Shown here: positions 48,334 to 62,325 of the stretch, one piece after another
Numbering within the stretch: position 1 is the stretch's first letter
Layout: each line of letters begins with the position of its first letter
Source: Dipylidium caninum
Taxonomy: Eukaryota; Platyhelminthes; Cestoda; Cyclophyllidea; Dipylidiidae
Reading direction: 5' to 3'
NCBI GenBank assembly: GCA_017562135.1
Contig: QEYB01000228.1
Span: 372,001 to 436,000, forward strand
DNA length: 64,000 nucleotides
Notes under the pieces: model-generated
What the model was told of the DNA's origin: nothing
Databases searched by the model: none
Seen by the model: only the letters and a program-made list of their open reading frames with translations
Made by a program: the position numbers and the translations under genes

Positions 48334-49658
48334 GCCTGTGGATAGACTCGTCGCCCGTCGTAGAAACAAAAGGACGCAGTGGTGGCCCGTTCCATGTTGG
48401 AGGAGACTCGGACATCCACACCGCCAGGAAGGCTAAACTTGCTTGTGTGGATGGGGTGGTGAAGGTAGAAACCGTTCGCCTCCTCTTGTTCCTTTTGCCC
48501 CATTCTTTAAAAAAAACACTTAATGAAGGCCTGCGCTCCTTCCACGCCTCCCTCCGAAAGACTCACGCGTTCTCTGCGATGTCACAGTTGTGAACTAAAG
48601 GTGGACTGTTCAAGTTGAAAGGGTACAATTTAAAAACATGCCTCGCCCGCGATGAGTTTTTACGTCCCCATTAGCCGAGCCGACTGGCCTGCCTCGTGTA
48701 CACCTCCCCGCCCATGTCCCTCGACCGAACACGGGGCGAGTCGCGTCAGGTTCCTCTACTGGATCAGAGGCGAGGGGGAAGCCGCACTCGCAGGAATGGG
48801 ATTTTTCTACCCCCTAACTCGCTTTTGGACAGCGGAAACCCAACCTCACTTCCTTGAATGTCTACATTTGAACCAGGCGGTGTAGTGTCACATCCTCCGG
48901 GGATGGAAAAGGCTCGAGTCATCATGGCTGGGAGGGATTTTTAAAAGTTTCTGTTGACAGACAAGTTACTTCATCAAAACAGCCTGTTACAGGCAGGCTG
49001 GTGCACGGCGGACACGCAACCTCCCTTGCCGGTTGCCTTGATTAACCGCATGTGGACTGACTGGCTGAGGACACGCACGCCGAGTGGTGGGGAAAATGGG
49101 ACACACTTGACAGTAACTGCCACTTGTGGCACCGCAATGGCAACCTGCCTCTTCTTACCGCGGTATTTCGGACTGACGCAGGCCTTTCCCCTCGCTGGCT
49201 GTGGCTGTGAGGCACAGGCACCGCCGAAGGCAGAATTGGCATCGAGGCTGCTGACACGGAGTAGAATGAAACGGCGGTATTCGGTGAGGCAGCTGCCACT
49301 CCGAAGCCTCTGGTTGCCAGCGGGCCGGGCCAAAACTGAGCACAGCCCGAGGTGGCAGGTGTTCCGGCCTCTTCGGCCTCAAAGGAGAGCTGCTGCGCTG
49401 ATAGCGGTTGCGCCGATGTTCGCTCCGCTTGGGCATCGCTGTCGTTTGAGGCTGCTGGATTGAGTCAAGACTGGGGGATCGGGTTATTCGGCGCAACAAC
49501 GATTCAGCTAATTCCCGTTCACACCACTCGCTCTTGTCTATGCACATTATAATTTTATTTAGGGACTTTTAATCCTTCCTGTCTCGTGGTTGGCTTACAT
49601 ATCGGCACGGCTGACACCTGTCCCGTTTTCACTTGAACAACATCCACCTTGGATTCTT

Positions 49659-49684
49659 TAACATTATGAATAGACATAATGTTA
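49659..49684. repeat. Perfect 10-bp hairpin
   Basis: TAACATTATG and CATAATGTTA flank a six-base AATAGA loop. The stem is perfect but AT-rich and too short for a microRNA precursor. It lies about 90 bp from a copy of the palindromic CACACATTTGTGACACG motif. Confidence 0.6.
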
Positions 49685-49768
49685 TCTTCTACCCTCAATC
49701 GTCCCTCAAATGCCATGGGTTTTAGGCTTAGTAAAGTAACGGACCTTAGATAAATTTGCTAAAATTAA

Positions 49769-49792
49769 TGCGTCACACATTTGTGACACGTC
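49769..49792. repeat. Recurrent palindromic motif, copy 2 (variant)
   Basis: TCACACATTTGTGACACGT is a variant of the recurrent motif with an altered centre (ATTT for ATAT) but the same GTGACACG end. Confidence 0.5.
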
Positions 49793-51828
49793 CATGTATC
49801 TACTACATTTTGCCGAGTTGTGGTAAAAGCGACCATAATTTTCGAGTTAATGGAGCACTTATGTGCTCTAGACTGAGGAGGAATTATCAAGCGATGGAAG
49901 GGAAGGACAGACGCCGTGATCTCGAGGGAGAGCTAACCCATTTTGTCTGTAAGGGAATATCAAATTAGAGGTGAAGTGAGTGGTGGACTTATAGAATTAC
50001 TGGCACTTCAAGCGGACGGAGACCAGAAATTCCGGCGAAGACTTCGTCGGCCATGAAAGGACAATCGCCTTCCCACCGGTAGCCTCGGCGGCTGTCTGTT
50101 TGCCCCTTCCTGGCTCGGACGAGGTGACTTAGAGTCGACGAGCAGACAGTCTCAACCGCCTCCGTCCCGCGCTGTTTTTGAGGTCAGGTGAAAGTGACTA
50201 TTTACAATCGGTCTTTGACAACGCCCAAACGAACGCTGAAGTTGAGCTGTGGTGAAAGTGAATTCGTCCGTCAGCGAATCCCTGCTGCGTCGGAGTCCAT
50301 TTTGCACCCGAGCTTTTATTTCACCTTAGTGAAGGTGCCAGTCAGACTCGAAATCGCCATTGGCCGGCCTCGAAGAATCCGTAGCACCTTCTGCACACCG
50401 AGACCCGCTGAAAGACAGTTAGTTCACTTGACCGGCAGACCGAGATGGGGAGAATACGTGATGGGAAGGGAGGCGTGATTTACCGGCCGTGGCTCCCTGA
50501 AAATCCGCACTTTCTGACGTCCACGCCGAAGTGTTCCGCCGCGCGGCTGCCCCTTCCGCCGGCTTCTTCGCCTTCCCGATACCTGTGGGGCGGGCAGGGG
50601 GCGTCAAAGTGACTAGATAACGTCAATGATGAAGTTGTCAATCAGGCGCCAATGTGTTGTCTGCGGCGATGAAGGAGAGTAGAACTTTCGGCGTTTGAAG
50701 CGTGGAGAGTCTCGCGCCAAGTTGAGTCCTTGACACCAAACTGTAGCCGCGGAAGAGGTTAACGACGCAGTCGGAGGCCACGGAGACCTCCTTCACTAAA
50801 ACCCAAAATCACTTCACTCTAGCCCCATCATTTTCTCTCGTTGTTAACTTGATGCACCTTACTTCGGCGTCAGCCTGTCTGGCCGAGGTGGAGAAGGCGC
50901 TGTCGACGATCTCTCCACCAAATTAAACTTTTTCCTCTTTCCTTCGTCTGTAAATGTTGCCGCATGTTGACACTCGAGGGCTTAGGGGCGATGGCACCGA
51001 GGCGGAGATGAGATTTAGTGCAATGAGTGAAGAAGATGAAAGAAGAGGAGTAGGAGGAAGAGTCCGACAGATAGAAGAAGACTAGTTGTCTCCTTCCACT
51101 CGGCGAGAGGACGTGCAAATCTGCTAGTGAATAGGTTCGGGCTTGTCGCCGATGGATGGAAGATGGGGAAAGGACGTGTCAACACCAGAGGGGAGGCGCT
51201 TTATGAATAGACGTCGGTCTTAACCTATAGGGTTCCCTTGGCTCTACGCGGTTCTGGTTGGATGCGTTAAAACACCTCCCGACGCACAAAAATAACTGTA
51301 GCAAACAATCGGTTCCTATAAAATTCATCTATAAATTTTGTCTTCCATGAGGGGAGAGAAAGCGCCTCGGGCAATTCCGTTGACATTGTGGGCGACAACG
51401 TGATGCATCAGTTAGACTAGTTCCCTTGATTAATGCACTACAGTGCGTCGTTGCCTGGCATCCGAGGAAGAAGATTCCGCCACTCCTGAATCAAAACAGA
51501 ATTTTCCTCGCTAGGGGAAGCACCGTTCAAGGGTCCGTGTTGGTAAATTTCCCAAAATAATACCAAAGTAAGTGGTAGCAACTGTCATTCTTTATTACGG
51601 GCTCTAATCCCCACCTCCTGCCCTCCCACCTTCCTGTTAACCCCCGAGCACCGCATGAAGTGCGAAGCTCTCGTCAGAACCCTCTTTTGCTTCCGATACC
51701 AAGAGAGATGTCAACTTGTCGCGATAAACTAAAGAGGAATTCCTTTTGGCAGAGATAATACGTTGACTACTGGTGATACAAATATTATTGAGACGATTTG
51801 TTGGCAATTATGTCAATGATTTCCGTGG

Positions 51829-51862
51829 CCAATCACGGTACAGCGCGGTGAGAGGTGATTGG
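51829..51862. promoter_or_regulatory. Inverted pair of CCAAT boxes
   Basis: CCAATCAC at 51829-51836 and GTGATTGG at 51855-51862 form perfect inverted 8-bp arms 18 bases apart. Both arms are good NF-Y sites. The flanks are AT-rich, which is less typical of promoters, and no exon follows on either side that I can identify. Confidence 0.3.
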
Positions 51863-53715
51863 TTACTACTCTGATCCTTATTTTCTTCCCCCCAAGGTGG
51901 CAACCGAGACCTTAAACCCACATTACTGTGACCCCTATACCTTTTTGCGTAATTGTAGAAAGGGATTACCCCTCGGGTTTTTATTTTCCATTCCCTCCAT
52001 GCGCTAAAGATTCCAACCCTCTCCACGGTGCGGAATGTTGTAGTTTGGAGGCATTCAAATCCTGTCAAATCTGAAAATAGCCCGAAATGTAAGAAATCAC
52101 ATAATTCGAAGAGCAGAGCCACGTGCCTCCGTTATAACCGTCATTATCCCATCGCTGGGGGAGAGGAGTTAGGGGAGGTCAGTGAGTGGAGGGAGCAGGT
52201 CTCGAGGTTGTAGCAGAAAGCAGGTCGAGAAAGAAAAGAGTAGGGGCGGAGTGTGGAATTTGAGTGAATTAATTTTTGTTAAGCTTCCGATGAAGGTAGA
52301 CAAGAACGCCATTATGGAAAGGGGAGTGAATTTTGCATTTGCTTAAACTTGCGTTGCTTTACTTTGCCAGCAGGACTGCCCTGAGGCGTCGTACTAAATG
52401 CTGGGGATGATAAAATTAACCAAGGTTGACAATGACGGTAGTTTGTAGGCCATAACGATGCTCGACTGTGACGGAAAAGTCCTCAATAAGGAGTGAGGAG
52501 AAGTCTTGTTGCCACTTGTCAGGTTGTGGAGGTGTCATCTGTCCCATTGTAAAAAATTCTTCCTGTGAACGAAGTCTAAAGGCCTTGCGAAGGAGATTTT
52601 CTCCTGAATTAACACCAGAATGGCCGACAGGACTGTCCTCTGTTACACAAATGGCAGCGGATCTCTCGTCACCTGACGCATTTCCATGGGCGCAGGAAGG
52701 CTCTGAACGGCCTCAATCAGATCAACGAAGATCGGGAGTTGGCGCCGATGAGACTACATAATTAATCGCCTCTCCTCGCCGTCGTGGCGTAAGCGTAGGG
52801 AGAGGGGGGTTCGGGCCCAATGTTCACCTCCCCCCTCGACCTCAGACTGTACGAGTCCGTCCCCTCAAGTGGGGGGGGGGACAGGAGATTCGGCCGACTT
52901 TCTCGCCGCCCACCTGTCAACCTATCCGCCCATCTACTCTTCATGGGGTCACCCACTTAATCATCCTCCCCTCGTCGGGCATTCATCCATCTTCTATTCA
53001 CCCACATGTCTGTCCATCCATTCCCCAACCCGGTAATCATTCAGCCCTTCCTGCCTTCGTCAATTCCCTCCAATTCCGTTTATATTTTTACGAGACTGAG
53101 GTGGTGCCAGTCGACGCCACAGGCGTCGAGTTGTCCCTTCAAAGCTGATATCGCCTGGCAATTTCTTACCTAGCCAATTGTCTTTTTATTACCACCCCAA
53201 AGGGAAGAAGTCAAGGATCCAACGCCGAAGTCACCCGAAGCAAAGTGAATTTTCATTTTTGGGCGCTCTCTCCGCTTCATGGCCCAACGCAGTCTTAGAC
53301 CTGCCGCCGACTTTCGGCAGCCCTGCAGGCCACGTAGTCGTCTCTCTCAGGCATTCAATTCCGCAGTAACTGGTGGAAAAGTCCACTGCCAACGCGTCAA
53401 CTACCCCACTCTGCGTTGTTGCTCGATCTCGAAGATGAATGACATCTTTTCCTCAACACGGACGCCAAAGAACCTGCTCGGACTTCAACAGCGAGGGAAA
53501 GACGTCGACGCAATGGATAGCGTCCTCAGGTCACTTGAATTGCATAGGATGTGGTTAACTCGGGTTTAAAGTCGGTCAAATGGACCTCCGTTCGACAGTG
53601 TCAAGCAAATTTGAATCGAATGACGACCGTGTTTGGGTTACCCTGTCGACTCCAGCTAAAAGACGGCACCTCGATCCCTGCTATCCCCCCGCCACCCGTC
53701 CCGCCTCCTCGAAAT

Positions 53716-53765
53716 GCACCTCCGCCACCGCCACCACCAGCAGCAGCAGCAGCAACAGCAGCAGC
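53716..53765 (+). repeat. CCA and CAG triplet tract
   Basis: A short CCA/CCG run leads into a CAG run with one CAA interruption. It produces Pro, Ser or Ala homopolymers in different frames. Confidence 0.85.
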
Positions 53766-56411
53766 GTCGACGCTTCGAGCAGTCGGTCGTGTCGGATGAC
53801 TAAACGGTCCCCAGAAACCTGGCATGGAAGCAGAAAAAACCATCAGTCCATATGCGTCAGGACCAATTTTTTTCCTTTTCTGCGACAAAATGATTGCGAA
53901 TAAACACGGGTCCACGAGAGGCGAGCAACAGGCCCCGTACAATCACCCTCCCTCGTCACTCCGCTGTCGTCTCCCTCCGCAACCTCGGCTAATGTAAACG
54001 TTGCCTTTTCGCCGTCCCATCAACCATCGGGTTCGCGCATCATGATGTTTGTGTGTGTGTGTGCATGTTTGTGTACTTCTAATGCACCTTTTTCCTCATG
54101 TGAAGTGTTGGCACAACTCGGACGAGTCCGAGAGGAGTCCAACATGCTTAAAGACATGGAAATTTCGTGCAGAAACGAGGAAAATGGATCCAATGGTAGT
54201 CTGATTTGGGATGTGAGCGGTCGAGACTTTCAAAATGGATGGAAGACTTACGATCACTTTTTTGCCCAACTCAGAGTTGAGGGAAAAAAAAGCGGTTAAA
54301 AATGCGGAGAGAAGAGGAATATTTATTGGCTTAACCGCTCACCTATCTGTTGGAACGAAACTTGTACCGAAAGCAACGAATTCCCCGAGGAGTTCTGCCC
54401 CACCGATGGCTACTACGTGGGTTTTCGGCCGCGGTCTCCTTCTCCACCCGCCACCGCCACCACCACCACCTCAGGCAGCGCTGGCGCCGGCGGTGGAGGG
54501 GCAGAATTTAATTGAACTGGGGGAAAACACTCCACGACTTAAGGTGCATATCAGTTCGATGTCATCACCTGTGCGCAGAGGACATGCGTTTGGCCCCAAG
54601 TGATAACATACGCAGAAACTCCTTTCCGCGGTGAAGGAGTTTTACGACCTGGAAGAACATGGGAAGGGGAGGCGGGGTCGGGCACGGGGACATGTCAAAC
54701 CTGTCACCGAGGAGCGGCCAGTCAGTCCAAATTGCGTATATGGGCGAGGAAGGAAATGTCCCATCGCACCCACCACTTGCGTCAGCTTTAACTCCACCAT
54801 CTTCTAGTGTCTTCCCGCATTTCCCCGGACGCAACCGTCGCGACTTTCCTTCCCGCGGCTGGCGGCTGAAGTAAGGAAAAGCGGTGAATTTGATGTCCTG
54901 CGGATGCGGAAAAAATTATTTTCTAAACGAACTGGAACTCTCCACGAACGGAATATCGCTTTCTTTCTACACTGCAGCTCTCCCGCCCTCCCAGCCCCTT
55001 CAGCCCCGGCTCCGTGGGGGCGACCGCGTTGTCTTCAGGCTCCCCCTGACTCCACGGGATATTAGTTGTTGGAGAGAGACGAGAGCACCAAAGAAGTAGA
55101 AAAGACGTAGGCGTAGAGATAAATCAGTCCTTCTTTCTCGGTCTTCCCATGGAAATGCTCTCTGGACGCTTGAATTACTCCAGTTACTTCGTAGTGAAGC
55201 GTTTCATCAAGGTGATTAACTATTGAGCCTTTTGACCAGGCAAAAGCCGAGGTTGCCCCACCCTCTGAAGTCGCCTCAAAGGCGGTCCGATAAAGGCGGA
55301 AGGAAACGTCATGGACGAAATGTTAGTTGTAACCTTTGATTCACCATACGAGGCAAAGTGGATACTTAGAACAATAAACACCGCTGTCTGCTGTCCACTC
55401 TTTTAACCAGTGAATGTACCGATTGTCGACACATTCCGCTGAAGCCGCCCGTCCCCGGAGAGAGCGTATCGCCTCAATGCCTGCCTGCTCTGGGCTGACT
55501 AGGGTTGTTTTGCCCTCTGGGAGACATCTGCTCCCCTCGTCCACGCCGCCTCTGTGAGCTGCTCCTCCTTCTCCCCGCCTCATCGGGCTAATTGACTCTC
55601 CACCAGTCGAGAAGGGGAGTGATGCCGCATTCTGTGCGTGGATCGGTGCTGATGGACGAGTGCCACGGACCGGGCGGCTGGCATGAGCTTACAACTGCCA
55701 GTCTGCCGGATGATGCACTTGGTCGAAAAGCGATTGGGGTAGGGGCAGTCCATCTGTCGGTGTGGCCGGATGCCATAAACTATGGTGGACTTCTCTTTTT
55801 CTATCCTTCGGCCCACACCACCTTCATCCATCCATTCGATGAGGGGAACGACACCGAGGAGGCGCTGGGGAAAGAAGCCCAGCAGTGGCGAGGTGCATGG
55901 GAGTGGACCGTCTCGTGTAACAATCATCCCTCCTCTACCACACCTGATTCACGTCTTCCTCAAATTGACGGCATGCCAACCAGCTTGTCTGACACTTTGT
56001 TGCTCCAAGGTGACCGTGTGAAATGAGGAGCTGCAGGGAGGGGGTGGGGTGTGGAGGGGGTGAACAATTTCTCGTAAGAATTTTCCAATTTCTGTTAGCC
56101 TAGTGAAATTGTCCTCTTTTCTCACTGATTTTCGCTTCGTCTCTCATTAACGCCGACAGCCATACTCAGTGGATAGAGCGTGCGGGGGGGATTAGGGGCA
56201 AAGTGAAAAAGGAAGCACACCACTCCGTTGGTACAAAACTAGTCTTCTTACCAAGCATTTATTGGGAAGGCGACCTTAAGTATGACCTCATGGGGATGTG
56301 CATTTATTGGTCGTTTTACTAGTATGTGGAAGTCAAGGCCACTAGTCCACTTAGTTGAGTCTTAAAGCGCCTCAACGCGGTGGAAGGCTTCTCGAGGTCA
56401 AATCTTCATTG

Positions 56412-56426
56412 CCCCCCCCCCCCCCC
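56412..56426 (+). repeat. 15-base C run
   Basis: A homopolymer of about 15 C. Other long G or C runs are at 21049-21059, 47566-47578 and 52871-52880. Such runs are prone to length errors in assembly and should not be used to call frames. Confidence 0.85.
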
Positions 56427-59400
56427 GCCTGACAGATTGACGAAGTAGGTGGGCTGGCCTTGACGACTGTGTCGTCACAAGACTTGCGTGGCGAAGGGAC
56501 CGCAATTGAAGGTGCGGAGATTTAGGACACGGACCACGCAGCGAGCCCCAAAGCCCTGTCGGCTCTTTCCATGTCAACATGGGGAGAGAGAAGATGTAAA
56601 TGTGTCTGATCGTGTTACCTGGCCGTGGATAAACGTGGCACGTCAAAGACTTTTTCGACCTTCTTCGACGTCTTCTGAAAATACTAAAGCGGCCCTGAGC
56701 GCGTAGCGGAGGCCGCGGCAACCAGAGGCGGAGGAAGGGGCTGCGGGATGGCGAAGAAGAAAATTGTAATTTTGACAGAGTTGCCAAATTAGACCATGAA
56801 GCGAAGGTCGATGCATCGGACACCAGCAACAACTCTACTGCCTCCGGGCTCCGTTTTCCCCTTCCTGTGGACCCATCTGCTTGCAGGTCTATCTCTGACT
56901 ATCCTGGCTTCCACTTCACCAAATACCAACTTGGCGAGGGGATTGTCGAAGGGGGAGAGGCAGACATCTCCACACTCAAGCCTGTCTTCGTCTCAATGGA
57001 GTGTTGGGGGCGCGAGGCGAGGCGTTTAGCATCCGGTAATCTTGAGAGAAAACTCTCAGGAAGGGGAAATTGAGCGAAAGCTTCAACTTCACCCTCATTG
57101 AAACGTGAATCGGCAGGTCGGATTTGATTTTCGGCCCCGTAAGCTCTCCACGCTGCACACCATGTGCCCCTTCGAGTATCCTCAAGCGTCCGTCCATCTT
57201 GTCAGTCGCATTCTTCGGCGCCCTGCTCTCCGGAGCCTAGTCGGCAACACTCCTGTCTCGTCCGTCCCTCTTCTTCCCCTTGCTCCGCGATGGAATGAAG
57301 CGTTCGCTCATGTGGTTCTGAGGCGGCTTTGGCGACTCTACACGAAACGGTGCGTCGAGTTGCAGCGCAGAACTGATGCGGCACTGGAAAACACCAAGGA
57401 ACTGGACGAACAATCGACGTTGGGGAATTCGAACTTTCTAACGGTACAATTGCCCTTTTTGTTCGAATTCAGCAACTTTTCTTGTTTGGGATGATGTACA
57501 CCACCTAAGAGTGATACTTCTTATGGTCTTTGGGGCCTGCTGCGGAGTCCGTTCAGTTCCGCTGGAGGAGATCAGCGTCGAAAGGGTGGAGATGTTCAGT
57601 CATAAAGAAAATAAACCTCAAGAGGAAGTGACAAGCGGCGCTCGTCGGTTCCTATGGCGAAGTAATTCGGGTATTCTTCGACACAATCCACCGTTAAAAT
57701 TTTCTCTTCCTCCCGCCAATCACTTTGGCTTCTTATCGGAAGGGAATCTCAGACACCTTTCCCCTCCACTCCTATCTATCAATCTAATCTTTTGCCCAAC
57801 CTCCGCATCCGCCGTCCCCTTCGCTCACCAGTTTGTCGAGCAGGAAGTTAAAGGAGTTCTAAAGTTATCAGTCTCGCCTTTAGACTTCGCACGGGAGGTG
57901 GTTGGCTCGAATGGCATAATTTTCCCCCTTCCACGATCCCATTCCTCTTGGTAGGTGGGGAGAAAATGGAGGCGGCAAGAGGAGAGGAGAGGAGAGGGAA
58001 AAAGCATTACGATCGCGTAACCTGCGAAGCCCCCTCTCCGCCTCGACGCAGACCTCGTTGTCTCCTCCTCCTCCTCTTCCTCCTCCACATCCTCCTCTTT
58101 TTCGCGCCAAATGGACAGATGTCCGTCTTCAGCGTTAAGTGCACCTCTTCACAGACTGCCTCCGCCTCCAACCCGGTGGGCATGTGTCAACCGAGCTGCG
58201 CGCTCACGTCAATCACTTTTGCCACCTCGGCGGTCTTCCTCTTCCACCGCCCGCCTCTCTGTTGCCTTTTCCACTAAGGCGAGAATGCAATTCTCCACCG
58301 CGACGCCTCCTCGCGCTCCCACTGCCCACTAACGGCGAGGATGTCGAGAAGACGGTCTCGCAATCGTTGCCCTGAACGCGGGATAGTCGCAGACCTCAGG
58401 TTCGACTCCGCAAAACAAATTTCCGCCTATTCCTCAGAATTTGGCACCTTAAAGCCGCCCACACGAGACGGTGATTGTTCACTCGTCTTCATGCAGTGTG
58501 TCAACTTTTCTGTCACAATGGGTTTTCCTCACGGCCTGCCCAGGAATTCCTCGCATGCGGAGCCTTCTGGCATCGCCGGGGCAATTTTTTCTCCCGCTCC
58601 AGGCAAGAGAATGAAGGAAGGAATTTCCACCGTCCCCCCCTCCCCGCGTACCGACTCACTCAAAGCTAATGCAGTTTATTAAAACTTATCGCGACTACTG
58701 AAAGTATCCCATCATCTGCCAAAACCCATTTCCCTCACCCGGCCACACTCCCATCGCGTAGCTCGAGTTTTGCTTCTCGGGTGGGTGAAGTCGAAAAGGC
58801 GCGAGTGGGGCGTGGGGAGAGGAGTTGAAGGGCACTAAATGTGTCAACCTCTGCTCCCGTCTAACATCGTCTTCTCCTCCCACTTTCCCCCGTTCCATAA
58901 ACACACCCTTTTTGTTGTCCATCCTCCGAATGGAATTGCACTTCGAGACGACCTTCGGGGGGCGTGGAAGGACCACTTCCACTTGGCCAGCGGGGCTGTC
59001 AAGTTCGCTTCATCACAGTCCGCTCGACAGGTCGGTCCGATGTGGACACGGTCCTCTCCACACCTGGGCGTTGATTCTGTGAGGGGAGACGTTGAAGAGG
59101 ATGCGCCGGGCGAGGTGGGGTGGGGTGGGGGGCAGTAGGGCAACTTGGGGCGGAGAAGGGATAGAATAAGGAAAAATGTCTCGACTTTCGCGGTTAACTT
59201 GGCAGATAAGTGTAGCAAATTTAGCTCAGTTCGTTACAATGTTGACACATCTTATCTCGCATAAGGAATTGGGGCAGGGCGGGGGACTTAGTGGGCGTTC
59301 AAGTCAAACCGAGATTTTTTAGTCTGGGCTTCCTTCGCAGTTTGGAAGTTGATTGTGCGCAGCCTGCCCTACCGACAAGGCGGTCCCCTTCACGTGCACA

Positions 59401-61635
59401 CTTTCTTCCCTTTGTTTGCTGTCCTGACTGCTGGGTTTTTAACAACCGCGAATGAGCGCAATGGTAGAAATTAGTCTTGAGGAAATTCATCACCGTCTGA
59501 TTGTCGCAACTCCGGTTGAATAGTGAAAATCCTCGGTGCTTGGACAAGCTGGCGTCATCAGGGCTCGAGGAGATTCCTTCGGGACATCAACGGCGTTTTG
59601 TTTCGCTACCTAGTTGATGTGGTGGTCAACTTATTTCACCGGCCTGTTAAGATTAGCATATTCGCTTCGCAGTGTGGCACGTCTCGGAAGATCGGGTAGA
59701 AGAAAGGCAGCTTTTGGACCCAGATCCCAGTCGCCAAGACCCCCAAAGGCTCGTCTTCCCCCAACATCAAGCCAATTTCCAGATGCTCAGACATAACAGT
59801 CGCGCAAATTCATTGCAACATCCGTTCACTTTCTCCACTTCTCCTCGTCGTAACAAGACGATTGCGATGCCTCGGCAAATAGAGGTGAAAAACACTTGTG
59901 GAGTACTTTTTTTCTTCGCCGTTTGATTAGATTGCATCTGTGAATGAGTGAAAAATCACACTACGAATTCGTCCCCGCCCTCCACTCGCCTTGCTTCAGT
60001 CGTTTTCGACTCGGACGTCAGCGACGCCTTCTTTTCTCTGCCTTTGCCTGTCTCTCCTCGTCTTCGTGTTCCTCGTCCACGAAACCTGTTGTTGTGTTGC
60101 TCTCGTCTGCAGTCTCGCTTCGACTAGAAGAAGGAAGGCGCCGAAGAGACGTCCGTTCTGCTGCTCTGCCCTGCGCCTGCTCCTAATCAAAACCATTTTC
60201 CCCTTGAAGTTGGCTCGTTAGTCACATTGGCATCGGACAATTTTTAACCGACGAGGCACAGACACCAGTGGAGGAGGGGAAGAGTGCCAGGTGACCTTGA
60301 AGAAGGAAAATCGCCGCAATTTCAATGACTTTCATGGCAGGTCTCAAGGTGAAATACTCACAGGAGTATTCCAGTGCGGATGAGGTAAAATACTTGATCT
60401 TTGCTAGGTCTGCTTCGTGTTTTCTGTAGGGTCGAGAAGGGAACTGGGACGAAGCTTGAATGTCTAAACGCTTCCTGTCCCACTCAACTCAACTCGGAGG
60501 TAGAATGGAGGCCTCGGTATACCTGCTCGACACAGTTGAGGCCTCGGTTCAAGCGGTGAATGTACTACAGTCTCCTTACGAACAGCACCAAAATTGGCCT
60601 TCCGCCTCATTTCATCCGGAAGAGAGGAGGACCAGAGTGCCTCATCTTTCCCACCTTTCCCCGCTCATCCCTCTTGGCATCACGAACATCATCACAATCG
60701 GCTGCATCGTCCTGGGGGTAAAATGAGCTGGTGTCTGCTTCCCTCATCACGCGTACTTCTGTAATTCCCTCTGAGACCTACGACGGGGAGGTGGAAATAC
60801 TCCTCACTGAGCGCCCGCCCTGCAGCACGTCGGTGGTAGTCGCGAGGTGGACTCTTTAGAAAGTGCTAATTACACTAAAAAGCTCAACTAGCGAGATTAA
60901 CGGGGGAGAAGAGGGAGTGGGGGCGGAGTTTTGTAATTAGGAGAAGGAGAAGAAGAAGAGGTGTTTGGAGAAGGGAGGAGGGGAAGTAAAGGAGTCTCAC
61001 TGGGTGGGCCCGAGTAAAATCAAATGAAATATACTTCTGGCCGCCAGACTTCTCCAACCTGCTTTCCAGATCGTGTCGTTGAGACGTGCTACGAATAGCC
61101 CTGGAATGAGGAGGGTTCCCCTTTCCCCCTCCCGTCCCCTTGAGATTCAAACGGTTTGCGGGATCTTAAAGAGTCACTGCTCAGAAGTCCCACCATTACT
61201 CGGAAGGTCTGCGTGAACACAGTTGGCGGGTCGTCCAGAGGAACCCTCGTGCCTGCGTCCAGGTTCTTAGGGCTGTAAAGCTACATGGGGGCGAAACGAG
61301 CACTAAGGGAAGAGGGCGACTGTCCGTCAAACTCCGACCTGCTCAGGACTAAGAGAGAGGCCAGACAAGAAGGAAGAGCCAAGGGTGCTCTTCCGTACGA
61401 CTCCCATTCTGCACGCACCCGCTGATTGGCTGACGCTTTTGGCGATCGCTGTCAACCGATCTGACCGACTATCGTCCATTTGGCCGGCCATGCGAGACAC
61501 AAATCAGCAGGGAAAGTTGCGATAAAACGCCTCTCTTCACCTGAGTCAAAGTCAACCGATTGAGGGGAGGTGCTGTAGATCTAGAAAAATTCACAGAATG
61601 ACACAGCGGGCTCCACAGCGCCCCGAGTTCCCCTT

Positions 61636-61672
61636 GCATCGCATCGCATCGCACCGCACCGCACAGCACAGC
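61636..61672 (+). repeat. GCATC-derived pentamer repeat
   Basis: Three GCATC units grade into GCACC and GCACA units, a decaying pentanucleotide array. Confidence 0.85.
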
Positions 61673-62298
61673 AACGCGCAGGGCCGCGCCGCGCTCCCCA
61701 TTCCCATCCGTCCTCACACCTCATCGGGGGAAAGAAGCATATTTACCGGACACTCTGTCGAGGAAACTAGTCACTCATTAAAGACAGTGGAGGGTTTTGT
61801 TTACTTTCACATGCGAGTGGTCTAAACAGACGGAATTGTCGGAAATGCGGCGCAGGTGCCCAAAAGGGCTGCGATTTGAGGCGTAGGTGAAGAGTGCCAC
61901 TTCAAACGAGGACTTTCAATGCAGCCGGGTGAAAGGACGAATTGATGGGCGGGTTTTAGGGTATTCGGACACCCCGCCTCCATCCCCTTCTACGACATAG
62001 TCCATTACCGCGGTCGATGTCGCCAACCCGAATTCTCGTTGCCCGCCTCCACTTCAGCAAACGCTTCCGACAGCGGGCTGCCCGACAAAGCCTACTTAGC
62101 TTGAAGCAAAGAGGCTCAAGTGTAAAGTGGACAATTTCTTTTGGCCTCTTCGCCACTTCTCGAGTGACGTTGTGCCGCCAAGTCCAGAACCGCAGCATCG
62201 GAACAGAAACGCCTGCAACAAAAAGAGTAGCTGCATGAGTGGCCGCCTCAAGAGTACGACGATTTTGCCTCCAAGTTGAGCAAAAACCCTTCACTTCC

Positions 62299-62325
62299 CC
62301 TTTACGCCGCTTAAGGCGGTAAAGA
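62299..62325. repeat. Imperfect hairpin
   Basis: CTTTACGCCGC and GGCGGTAAAG pair around a TTAA centre with one slip. It has no further sign of an RNA gene. Confidence 0.45.

Noticed and set aside
48954..49547. A compact gene suggested by overlapping frames of 119-169 codons
   Set aside because: Frames are open on both strands and in more than one phase with no domain, consistent with stop-poor GC-rich DNA.
58340..58420. A tRNA-like B box (GGTTCGACTCC near 58400)
   Set aside because: The T-arm does not pair properly and no acceptor or anticodon stem fits upstream.
61636..61672. A CRISPR-like or other spaced repeat array
   Set aside because: It is a contiguous pentanucleotide array without spacers.
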